Below, in pieces: positions 44,173-51,772 of a DNA stretch of 64,000 nt. The translations under genes and the position numbers were made by a program. The stretch is from Actinomycetes bacterium (lineage in GTDB: Bacteria; Actinomycetota; Acidimicrobiia; Acidimicrobiales; Ilumatobacteraceae), in contig JAIOPC010000017.1 in NCBI GenBank assembly GCA_021414085.1, positions 186,001-250,000 on the forward strand, in the 5' to 3' direction. Under the pieces are notes generated by a model. That model had not been told where the DNA came from. It was given only the letters and a program-made list of their open reading frames with translations, and made no database searches. The first letter of the stretch is position 1; every line of letters begins with the position of its first letter.

Positions 44173-45048
44173 GTGGCTCCGTCATCTTCCGCCAAAAAAG
44201 TCGCCAAGCTCGCCTCCCGCGGTAAGGGCAAGAAGGTCCGCTTCTCCAGCGGCACCACCTTCCCTACCGTCGTCGGTGCAGCCCTTCTTGCGATGATCGC
44301 GCTCGTCACCTACGCGAAGGCCAGCGTGCCTGGCATCGAAACCGGCCCGCCGCAGCCAACCGACCTTTGGTCGATGGCATACGGCATTCGCGTTTGCGAC
44401 ACGTATCTGCCGCAGATTGAGGGCACAGTCCTCGAGCTCACCAAGGATGCCTCGACCGGCGACGAAGCAACGGTGCAGGGCGGCGTATCCGATGGCGATG
44501 GCATCATCCACTACCACGCGCAAGAGGGCGGCAACACCGGCCGCAAGGCCAAGCTCAGCGTCTTCCTCGACATCTACGGCATCAAACTGAGCACCGACAA
44601 GCTGGAAGTTCCCGCCGCGCTGGTCGGCGAAGGTGAAGCGAATTCGTGGGATGTTGGCGACGACAACGTCTTCCAGGGCACGCCGTGCGAGGGCAAGAAG
44701 GCCGTCATCACGGTGCGAATCTGGAACGACTACACGACCGGTGCGTTCGAAGACAAGGTCACCGACTTCGGCAACCAGCGCTTCACCCGCAACGGAATGA
44801 TCTTCGTGATCGCTGTTGTGCCTGAGAGCGACGATCCCGACATTCCGAAGCCGTCGCACTTCTGTGAGCTGGAAGATCTCGGCGTCGTCGGTTCTGGCGA
44901 CGGTTGTCGAACAGGCGGCAGCGGCACAACCGTTGCGCCGGGCGACACGACTCCCGATACAACCGCCGACACGACCGCCGACACGACTGCTGATACCGCT
45001 GCCGCGACGACTTCCACGACGGCAGTAACGACCACGACCGGCGGCTGA
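44173..45048 (+). CDS. membrane-anchored surface protein with Thr/Asp-rich tail
   Basis: 291 residues from GTG 44173. A basic N-terminus (SAKKVAKLASRGKGKKVR) precedes one membrane helix (FPTVVGAALLAMIALVTYA). The extracellular domain (about 55-235) has four cysteines (VCDTYLPQI, GTPCEGKK, HFCELED, DGCRTGG) and the His pattern IIHYHAQEGGNTG. The C-terminal 40 residues repeat TTADTTADTTAD and threonine runs, a good target for O-glycosylation. Unrecognised family. It lies between glycosyltransferases and a nucleotidyltransferase gene. Confidence 0.7.
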   Translation: MAPSSSAKKVAKLASRGKGKKVRFSSGTTFPTVVGAALLAMIALVTYAKASVPGIETGPPQPTDLWSMAYGIRVCDTYLPQIEGTVLELTKDASTGDEATVQGGVSDGDGIIHYHAQEGGNTGRKAKLSVFLDIYGIKLSTDKLEVPAALVGEGEANSWDVGDDNVFQGTPCEGKKAVITVRIWNDYTTGAFEDKVTDFGNQRFTRNGMIFVIAVVPESDDPDIPKPSHFCELEDLGVVGSGDGCRTGGSGTTVAPGDTTPDTTADTTADTTADTAAATTSTTAVTTTTGG

Positions 45049-46052
45049 TGCGCGCGGTCGTGCTCGTTGGTGGGTTCGGCACTCGGTTACAGCCGTTAAC
45101 ACTGTCGACCCCGAAACCAATGCTGCCGGTTGGCCACGTGCCAATCATCGAGCGACTGGTAGCCAACCTCGCCCGCAGCGGTGTGTCGGATGTGACATTT
45201 GCGCTTGGCTTCAAACCGGAACCCTTTATTGAGGCCTTCCCGACCGGCGAGTGTGCTGGTGTTGCGTTGCATTACGCCGTCGAACCGTCGCCGCTCGACA
45301 CGGCGGGAGCCATTCGTTTTGCGGCGGAAGCCGCGGGCATCGACGACACGTTCGTTGTCGTGAACGGTGATGTGCTGACGGATCTCGATGTCGCGCAGCT
45401 CGTCCGCTTTCACCGCGATCGCGGCGCCGAGGCAACGTTGCATCTCATTCCGGTCGCCGACCCTTCGTCGTTTGGCGTAGTAGGGCTGGATGCGGACGGG
45501 CGCGTCGAACGATTTGTCGAGAAGCCTGCCCCGGGCACAGCACCGAGCAATCTGGTAAATGCGGGCACCTACATTCTCGAGCCGTCGGTGTTGCAACGCA
45601 TCCCGAGCGGCGAGAAGGTCTCGATCGAACGGGTCACGTTTCCTGCCATTGCCGCTTCTCGCGGGTTGTTCGGGATGGCCACCGACGACTACTGGATCGA
45701 CACCGGCCAACCTGAGTTGTACCTGCAAGCGAACCTGGATGTGTTGGCCGGGCTTCGTCGGAACGACCGCTCGGTTGCAGTGCACGCAGATGCCAGCGTG
45801 GACGGCACCGCCGTGATCGATCACGCCCTCATTGGTCCTGGCGCAATCGTTGGCAAGGACGCCGTCGTACGGCGCAGCGTTGTCTTGCCAGGCGCTGTGA
45901 TCGGTGATCGAGCGACGGTGACAGACTCGATGGTGATGGGTCGCATTGGTAACGATGCTGTGGCGGCCGCGTGTGTGATCGGCGCGAGCGGCGTGGTGGC
46001 AGCAGGAGAAGACGTGCAGGCCGAACGTCGTCCGCAACCGATAGCAAAATGA
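45048..46052 (+). CDS. NDP-sugar pyrophosphorylase (mannose-1-phosphate guanylyltransferase-like)
   Basis: 334 residues; ATG 45048 overlaps the preceding stop by one base. The nucleotidyltransferase signature VLVGGFGTRLQPLTLSTPKPMLPV is at the N-terminus, with VVNGDVLTDLD and VEKPAP in the catalytic domain and a C-terminal left-handed beta-helix (ALIGPGAIVGKDAVVRRSVV). It makes GDP-mannose or a related NDP-hexose from the sugar-1-phosphate. It would supply gmd and the GT4 enzymes. Confidence 0.9.
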   Translation: MRAVVLVGGFGTRLQPLTLSTPKPMLPVGHVPIIERLVANLARSGVSDVTFALGFKPEPFIEAFPTGECAGVALHYAVEPSPLDTAGAIRFAAEAAGIDDTFVVVNGDVLTDLDVAQLVRFHRDRGAEATLHLIPVADPSSFGVVGLDADGRVERFVEKPAPGTAPSNLVNAGTYILEPSVLQRIPSGEKVSIERVTFPAIAASRGLFGMATDDYWIDTGQPELYLQANLDVLAGLRRNDRSVAVHADASVDGTAVIDHALIGPGAIVGKDAVVRRSVVLPGAVIGDRATVTDSMVMGRIGNDAVAAACVIGASGVVAAGEDVQAERRPQPIAK

Positions 46053-46576
46053 GCCAGTCGGCGTTATCAGCGTTGGTGGTCGAAGTCGCCGCTGCGGAGA
46101 GCCTCGTTGGGCATTGGCGCCGGCGGCACGACTCCGCTGCGGGCCGGGGTATGCCAGCGCACATCACTGCTTTGTTTCCCTTCCGCGCGCCCGAGTCCCT
46201 CGCCAGAATCGAGCTGCAGGGTCTGACGAACCTTGCCGCGCAGACGCAGCGCCACCGCTACGCACTTGGCGCCGTCGACGCATTCGACACAGCGATCTTT
46301 CTGCGACCGTTTCCCGACGAGTGGTTCCGCCAACTGACGGCTCGCCTGTTCGAGGCCTTTCCGGATTGCCCGCCTTACGGCGGCGCCTATCCCGACGTTG
46401 TTCCCCACCTCACGGTGGCGCAGACCGCTGGCGGCGAAGCCCACGCGACGCTGCGCCTTGCCATCGAAGCGGCTATGTCCCCGGCATTGCCCATTGCGTG
46501 CGAAGCGACCGCGCTTTCGCTCTTCATCAATGAGAACGGCCAATGGACCCTCGCCCAACGCTTCCCGTTCGGATGA
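46049..46576 (+). CDS. 2'-5' RNA ligase (2H phosphoesterase) family protein
   Basis: 175 residues from ATG 46049 (ATGA overlap). The two H-x-T/S motifs of the 2H superfamily are present: AHITALFPF near residue 37 and PHLTVAQTA near residue 120, with the paired strands expected between them. These enzymes cleave or join 2',5'- or 2',3'-cyclic phosphodiester bonds in RNA or nucleotides. Its coupling to a nucleotidyltransferase gene is odd for an RNA enzyme; a nucleotide-sugar or cyclic phosphate substrate is possible. Confidence 0.82.
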   Translation: MSQSALSALVVEVAAAESLVGHWRRRHDSAAGRGMPAHITALFPFRAPESLARIELQGLTNLAAQTQRHRYALGAVDAFDTAIFLRPFPDEWFRQLTARLFEAFPDCPPYGGAYPDVVPHLTVAQTAGGEAHATLRLAIEAAMSPALPIACEATALSLFINENGQWTLAQRFPFG

Positions 46577-46583
46577 GCGCGAG

Positions 46584-47552
46584 CTAGCGGCGGGCGGCGG
46601 CAAGCGTTCTACGGGCGAGTTCTGTGCCCACGCCTGGTTCGCTCATCACGCTGCGGGTGACCACTACCCGCATGCCTGCCGCTTCGATTGCGGGCACATG
46701 GGCTTCATCGACGGGGTCGATTACCAACGTCGCCGCGATCTCGCTGTACAGGCGAGCAACCCCCACCACCGACGGCTCGTGCCCCAGCTCGCGCAACATC
46801 TGATCGGCGGGACCTTTGAGGGCGACACCACCCACGATCGGCGAGATGGCGACGACTGATTCGCGTCGGGCGCCGAGTATCTCGTCAACGTCGCGTAACC
46901 CACGGATCGGCGCGATCGACACCAGTGGATTGGAGGGCGCGATGACAACCACCTCACTGTCGACCAGTGCCAAACGTGCGAGCGCAGTCAGCGATGCCAC
47001 GTCGGCGCCAGCGAAGCGCACGGCCTCCACCGGGACGTTGTGGCGACGCTTCACGAAGTACTCCTGAAACGGCACCTCGATGCTTTCCTCGCGCAGCGTG
47101 ACCATCGTCGAAACCTTCGAGTCGGTCATGGGCAGCAGGCGGTGCTCGAGCCCCCACGCCGTTGCGATCTCGGCAGTGACGAGCGTGAGGGGTGTTCCCT
47201 CGGCGAGCCGGGCCGTGCGATAGAGGTGCGTGGCCAGGTCTTTGTCGCCCAAGTTGAACCACGTCGGCGCAGCCGAGGAATCGTTGGGCTTCACGGCGGT
47301 GTAGCGCTCGAGCGACTCCATCGCGCGCCACGACTCGCCGTGCAACCCCCAGCCACGCTCCGGATCGATCGCGCCGGCCAGCGTGTAGATGACGGTGTCG
47401 ATGTCGGGCGAAATGGATAGTCCGTGCAGCACAGTGTCGTCGCCGGTGTTGATGACGGCGGCGGTGTCGGCGGGCGAATGCACGTCGGCCAGCGCACGCA
47501 TAAAGCGAGCCGCACCTACGCCCCCGCACACGACTGTGACCGAGGGCGTCAC
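46584..47552 (-). CDS. cofD: LPPG:FO 2-phospho-L-lactate transferase
   Basis: 322 residues from GTG 47552, which forms GTGA with the stop of the upstream glycosyltransferase gene; the frame opens at 47615. N-terminal SVTVVCGGVGAARFMRAL, VINTGDDTVLHGL and DIDTVIYTLAG, then PSNPLVSIAPI and SPIVGGVALKGPA: the CofD pattern. It joins the phospholactyl (or phosphoenolpyruvyl) group to FO in coenzyme F420 synthesis. It shows that this organism makes F420. Confidence 0.93.
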   Translation of the reverse strand: MTPSVTVVCGGVGAARFMRALADVHSPADTAAVINTGDDTVLHGLSISPDIDTVIYTLAGAIDPERGWGLHGESWRAMESLERYTAVKPNDSSAAPTWFNLGDKDLATHLYRTARLAEGTPLTLVTAEIATAWGLEHRLLPMTDSKVSTMVTLREESIEVPFQEYFVKRRHNVPVEAVRFAGADVASLTALARLALVDSEVVVIAPSNPLVSIAPIRGLRDVDEILGARRESVVAISPIVGGVALKGPADQMLRELGHEPSVVGVARLYSEIAATLVIDPVDEAHVPAIEAAGMRVVVTRSVMSEPGVGTELARRTLAAARR

Positions 47553-48661
47553 TGCCAGCCGTCCGTGTCGCCCGCTGCGACTCGCGCGTACACGGCTGCG
47601 AGTTCTCCGGCGCATTTCTCCCAGGTGAACTCACGCCACCGGGCGTTGCCAGCTGCCACCAGTCGGCCTCGTGCCGCAGGATCGGTGAGAACGGTGTTCA
47701 GATTCGATGCCAGCGCGGCGACGTCGTTGGGTTCGCTGAGCAGAGCCGCGTCGCCACCAACTTCGGGGATCGAACCCGCGTTGCTGGCGACGATCGGCAC
47801 GCCCGCCTGCATGGCATCGAGCAGCGGGAACCCGAAACCTTCATCCAGCGATGGATACGCGAGTGCGCTGGCATGATGCAACAGCCACGAGCGGACGTCG
47901 TCGTCGACGCGCCCAGTGAACGACACACGATTGGAAGCGTTACCCAGCGCATCGATTGCGGCGTCGATCGCAGGTCGATCGTCGCCGTCGGATCCGGCCA
48001 ACACCAAGTGCAGATCTGGGATCGAGTGTGCCAATTCGCCGAATGCTCTGACCAGCGCGGGCAGGTTCTTGCGTCGTTCCAGTTTGCCGACAGCCAGCAC
48101 AAAGGGGGGCCCGTCGAGATCGTGAATCGGTGCTCGTGTTGGCGCAGGGGGCAGGGGCAAGGCGCCAAGGTGCACCGTTACCACGCGTGCGCCGGGCAAA
48201 AGCTCGCGTACGGCCTGGGTGCTGGCGTGTGAACTGGTGTGTACCACGGCTCCGGACTTGACTGCGCGCTTCAGCACTTGTCCCGCCCGCGCCACGGCGG
48301 GTTGTGCATCGTGCGGGTTGCGGAGGAACCAGCAGTCGTACACCGAGACAAGCCTTGGGAGGTTGCACGGCGGCACGACGTAGTTCGTCCCGTGGACGAC
48401 CGACGCGGCCCCCAACCATCGGTCGGCGCGTGGCCAGTCGAACTTTGCCCATAGCCGATGTGCCAACGCAGCGGGCAGGGGGAGTCGTGCGACGCCGGTT
48501 TCGGGCCGAGCACGAAACGACACCAAGTACTCGAGCAGCTCGACATCGTCACGCTGGAGAAGCGCGCGCCGCAGGGCATCGACGGCGAATCCGATGCCGG
48601 TCCGTTCGCCAAAGAGGGGACCGATGTCGAAACCCACGCGCAGTTCAGCGAGATCAGCCAT
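47549..48661 (-). CDS. glycosyltransferase, GT4 family
   Basis: 370 residues, ATG 48661, 10 bp after a TAGCCT box. N-domain: VGFDIGPLFGERTGIGFAVD, SVVHGTNYVVPP. C-domain: LAVGKLERRKNLPALVRAFGEL, AYPSLDEGFGFPLLDAM and GVPIVASNAGSIPEV. Mannosyltransferase-like GT4. Followed by cofD with a 4-bp overlap, and divergent from gmd across a dyad-bearing 75-bp promoter. Confidence 0.9.
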   Translation of the reverse strand: MADLAELRVGFDIGPLFGERTGIGFAVDALRRALLQRDDVELLEYLVSFRARPETGVARLPLPAALAHRLWAKFDWPRADRWLGAASVVHGTNYVVPPCNLPRLVSVYDCWFLRNPHDAQPAVARAGQVLKRAVKSGAVVHTSSHASTQAVRELLPGARVVTVHLGALPLPPAPTRAPIHDLDGPPFVLAVGKLERRKNLPALVRAFGELAHSIPDLHLVLAGSDGDDRPAIDAAIDALGNASNRVSFTGRVDDDVRSWLLHHASALAYPSLDEGFGFPLLDAMQAGVPIVASNAGSIPEVGGDAALLSEPNDVAALASNLNTVLTDPAARGRLVAAGNARWREFTWEKCAGELAAVYARVAAGDTDGWQ

Positions 48662-48671
48662 TTGAGAGCGC

Positions 48672-48697
48672 AGGCTAGACGGGCTTGCCCGTAGACT
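48672..48697. promoter_or_regulatory. divergent promoter with central dyad (GT4 gene / gmd)
   Basis: TAGCCT read on the minus strand (plus 48672-48677) drives the GT4 gene. TAGACT (48692-48697) faces gmd. Between them lies the perfect dyad ACGGGC-tt-GCCCGT (48679-48692). A single regulator bound to the dyad could control both genes. Confidence 0.45.
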
Positions 48698-48736
48698 CGG
48701 CGTCTCTGCCCGCCGCTTCGTCTACAAGGAACTCCC

Positions 48737-49720
48737 ATGCCCCGCGCGTTTATCACCGGAGTCACCGGCCAGGATGGCCAACACCTCGCCGAATTCCTGC
48801 ATGGCAAGGGCTACGAGGTGTTCGGCCTCGTCAAAGGCCAGAACAACCCACGCATGGTGCAGATGCGCGACGAGTTCCCGTACGTCCAGCCGGTGCCAGG
48901 CGATCTGGCGGATTTGCCGTCGCTCGTCAAGGCTCTTGAGTACGCACAACCCGACGAGGTCTACAACCTCGGCGCTATCTCGTTCGTGGCGATGAGCTTC
49001 AATCAGGCAGAGCTCACCGCCAACATCACTGGCCTCGGCGTGCTGCGCATGCTGGAAGCGATCCGGATGGTGGGCGGAGCGAGCGAGAACTCGATGCGCC
49101 TCTATCAGGCGAGCAGTAGCGAGATGTTTGGCAAGGTGCGCGAGACCCCGCAGACGGAACGCACTCCATTTCACCCCCGGTCGCCATATGGCTGCGCGAA
49201 GGTGTTTGGGCACGACATCGTCGTCAACTACCGCGAGAGCTACAACCTGTTTGCTTGCAGCGGCATTCTGTTCAATCACGAGGGCCCGCGCCGCGGTCTC
49301 GAGTTCGTCACCCGCAAGGTCACCAACTCAGTCGCACGCATCAAGCTCGGCCTGCAGAAAGAGATCGTGCTCGGCAACCTCGATAGCAAGCGCGACTGGG
49401 GCTATGCCGGCGACTACGTGAAGGCGATGTGGCTGATGCTGCAGCGCGACCAGCCCGACGACTACGTCATCGCGACTGGCGAGACATACAGCATCGAGGA
49501 ACTAGTGAAGTTCGCGTTCGCCGAGGTGGGAATCGAGAACTGGCGCGATTATGTGCGCCAGGATCCGAAGTTCTTCCGCCCCGCCGAGGTCGACCTACTG
49601 ATCGGCGACTCCACCAAGGCGCGTACCGAACTGGGCTGGAAGCCGGAAGTCGACTTCCCGACCCTCATCAAGATGATGGTCGCCCACGACTTGAAGTTCG
49701 AGAGCGACAAGATCCGCTAA
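48737..49720 (+). CDS. gmd: GDP-mannose 4,6-dehydratase
   Basis: 327 residues, ATG 48737 preceded by AAGGA. NAD(P) loop ITGVTGQDGQHLAEFL, SSSEMFGKVRETPQTE, the catalytic SPYGCAKVFGHDIVVNYRES (Tyr and Lys), SGILFNHEGPRRG and LDSKRDWGYAGDYVKAMW. It converts GDP-mannose to GDP-4-keto-6-deoxymannose, the substrate of Fcl at 39.7 kb. The two genes are separated in this locus by the GT4 block. Confidence 0.94.
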   Translation: MPRAFITGVTGQDGQHLAEFLHGKGYEVFGLVKGQNNPRMVQMRDEFPYVQPVPGDLADLPSLVKALEYAQPDEVYNLGAISFVAMSFNQAELTANITGLGVLRMLEAIRMVGGASENSMRLYQASSSEMFGKVRETPQTERTPFHPRSPYGCAKVFGHDIVVNYRESYNLFACSGILFNHEGPRRGLEFVTRKVTNSVARIKLGLQKEIVLGNLDSKRDWGYAGDYVKAMWLMLQRDQPDDYVIATGETYSIEELVKFAFAEVGIENWRDYVRQDPKFFRPAEVDLLIGDSTKARTELGWKPEVDFPTLIKMMVAHDLKFESDKIR

Positions 49721-49740
49721 GCAGCTAGGGCCGATTGGCG

Positions 49741-51069
49741 TCAGGACTCAAACGGCATGTCGGTGATCGCGTCGATCACCGAATCGCCGGTGGGCACAAC
49801 ACCGGTGCGCAGCTTGTAGCGCAGGGCAATAGCGAATGCGACCAGCCCCATCGTTGAGGACGCCAGCAAACCGAGTTCGACACGGCGGAACAACGGCTCG
49901 TGGTTCAACCAGGTGACCAGGAAGAACGTGATGCCGGCGCAGCCCCAGCCCATCGCCACCAGCTTGTGCCCGCGCAGTGCAATCACGGCCTGCGCCAATG
50001 CCAGCGCCAGCATGTAGATAGCGCTGCCGAGCGCCAAGATGGCGAGAGTGCTGCCGGATAGCTTCGAGTCGTAGAACTTCTCGATGATCACCGGCCCGAG
50101 CAAGAAAGCGCCAGCAGTTCCGAGCACGGCGGCCGCAAGCACCAGCTTGAGCAGTCGCCGAAGGCCGTCGCGAAACTCGGCAATCTCGTTGCGCGCCGCC
50201 AGCCGCGACAAGCGGGGCAGCAACGCTGCCTGCACAGCCTGAAACAGAAACAGCGGAATTCGGGCCAACAACACGCCATAGGTGAAGCGGGTGACGAGAT
50301 GCTTTTGATCGGGCTCCGCCAAGATTGTTGCCGCCAGCGGCCCGGCGTTTACGAGACCGGCCGCGAAGATCGAACCGACCAGCAACCAACCGAGATTCTG
50401 CGTGACTTCGCCCCATTCGGCAGCGGGGCCGTCGTCGGCGCGCAGGTGGCCGCGAGCCCACACGAACAGCACGCCGGGCAGCGGGGCGAACGCGATCGCA
50501 AGACCGTACGGGCCCACCGATGTCACGCCCGCGATCGCGAGCACAAGGCAGGCGACAATTCGCATCACGCCGTCGGAGGCCATCACAACGGCGTAAGCGC
50601 GGAAGCGGCCGTGCCCGCTGGCGACACCGCGTGCGATGTGTGCCGGCGTGTAGGCAACGAAGCCGATCAGCAACGCGAGTACCAGTACCCAGTCGTCGTT
50701 GAAGAATGCGGACGAAATGGCCGAACCGGCGCCGACAATGCCGACGGCGACGATGCCAGCGAGTATCGAGCCGAGGACGATGACCTTGCGCAGTACGGGC
50801 TTGCCGCCGACGCCGGTTGCCCGACGATGGGCGAGCGCGCGAGCGAGTTCTTGCTCGACCGGTAGGAACACGCCGGGAGCTAATGCGAAAGTGGCAACCC
50901 ACAGGCTGGTGATCGGCTGCAGCGCTTCATCGCTGCCGAGGGCTTCTTTGCCGACCTTCAAAAACAGGTAGCTGGCCAGGCCCGCAATCAGCAGGCCGAT
51001 CCCGACCGGCACCGTGCCCTCTGGCAGCGGGACGCGAGAAGAAGAGGACGAATCGTCGGAGGCTGCCAC
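49741..51069 (-). CDS. polysaccharide flippase-like protein (MOP/Wzx type)
   Basis: 442 residues with about twelve to fourteen predicted helices. Loops such as PVEQELARALAHRRATG, FVAYTPAHIARGVASGHGRFRAYAVV and FTYGVLLARIPLFLFQAVQAALLPRLSRLAA are characteristic of the MATE/Wzx-like O-antigen flippase superfamily. It should move a lipid-linked oligosaccharide across the membrane, before the LCP or other ligase steps. It ends 20 bp from gmd in convergent orientation. Confidence 0.85.
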   Translation of the reverse strand: MAASDDSSSSSRVPLPEGTVPVGIGLLIAGLASYLFLKVGKEALGSDEALQPITSLWVATFALAPGVFLPVEQELARALAHRRATGVGGKPVLRKVIVLGSILAGIVAVGIVGAGSAISSAFFNDDWVLVLALLIGFVAYTPAHIARGVASGHGRFRAYAVVMASDGVMRIVACLVLAIAGVTSVGPYGLAIAFAPLPGVLFVWARGHLRADDGPAAEWGEVTQNLGWLLVGSIFAAGLVNAGPLAATILAEPDQKHLVTRFTYGVLLARIPLFLFQAVQAALLPRLSRLAARNEIAEFRDGLRRLLKLVLAAAVLGTAGAFLLGPVIIEKFYDSKLSGSTLAILALGSAIYMLALALAQAVIALRGHKLVAMGWGCAGITFFLVTWLNHEPLFRRVELGLLASSTMGLVAFAIALRYKLRTGVVPTGDSVIDAITDMPFES

Positions 51070-51158
51070 CAGGGGGTCGAATCTATCCGCGAGAGGGCCG
51101 AACGGCTCACGCCGTTCGGCCCGTCGCTGAGTATTGGTTTCGAAAAGCGAGTTGTCGC

Positions 51159-51638
51159 TTAGGCGGTTGCGGCGGTGGCCGGGGCGACACCGACGAGGTC
51201 GCGCACTTGCTTGCGTGCGGCCTTCACCAAACCGTGGGCCTGACCTACAACGGCGGCTGCCTGATGCGGAAGACGGTCCTCGAACTTCTCCACTGCGGCG
51301 TCGATCTTGGTCTCCATTGCGACGACGCGTGTGTCGAGCTTGGCGAACTGGGTCTCAAACTTGCCCAGCATTTGCTCAACTTGCGCCTTGCTGGTTCCGA
51401 AGCGGGTGGCGATATTGCGCACCATTTCGCGGCGGCGAACTTGCGCCTGCTGTACGGCCAGCACGCCGAAACCGACGGTTACGTAGGCGGCATCGCGCAC
51501 GGCGGCAACCAGCTTCTCGTTGGTGTCGGCCAGGCGGGACACGTCGAGCCCAGAGATGTCGACGGAAGGAAACGTTGCCAGCTTGACCTTGTCGTTGACC
51601 TTGGTCAGCAGGTTGTCGAGATTTGGCATGGTCACCAT
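51159..51638 (-). CDS. coiled-coil protein, phasin/heparin-binding-like
   Basis: 159 residues from ATG 51638, chosen because AAAGGA lies 8 nt upstream; the frame opens at 51728. Mostly long amphipathic helix (VRDAAYVTVGFGVLAVQQAQVRRR, the heptads of TRFGTSKAQVEQMLGKFETQ) ending in an Ala/Lys-rich tail (AARKQVRDLVGV, APATAATA). This recalls phasin or HbhA-like proteins that coat storage granules or the cell surface, but the family is not certain. It has the best consensus promoter of the window. Confidence 0.65.
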   Translation of the reverse strand: MVTMPNLDNLLTKVNDKVKLATFPSVDISGLDVSRLADTNEKLVAAVRDAAYVTVGFGVLAVQQAQVRRREMVRNIATRFGTSKAQVEQMLGKFETQFAKLDTRVVAMETKIDAAVEKFEDRLPHQAAAVVGQAHGLVKAARKQVRDLVGVAPATAATA

Positions 51639-51694
51639 GGTGGTAGTCCTTTGTGAGTGTCGGTGGGGATTCCGACAGTGGTGGGTACGAGTAA

Positions 51695-51724
51695 CACTGT
51701 ACCGCACAGTGCTAACTATTGCAA
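51695..51724 (-). promoter_or_regulatory. consensus promoter with an overlapping palindrome
   Basis: On the minus strand, -35 TTGCAA (51719-51724) and -10 TACAGT (plus 51696-51701) are 17 bp apart. CACTGT-accgc-ACAGTG (51695-51711), a perfect 6-bp-arm inverted repeat, lies over the -10 box, so a repressor binding it would block initiation. The promoter drives the coiled-coil gene at 51638. Confidence 0.6.
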
Positions 51725-51757
51725 GCACATGACCGGTCGCCGCGCAGTGCTCGCAGC

Positions 51758-51763
51758 TAGCCT
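51758..51763 (+). promoter_or_regulatory. -10 box TAGCCT for the GT2 fusion gene
   Basis: TAGCCT ends 9 bp before GTG 51773, consistent with a leaderless transcript. Confidence 0.4.
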
Positions 51764-51772
51764 CATCAGTTC

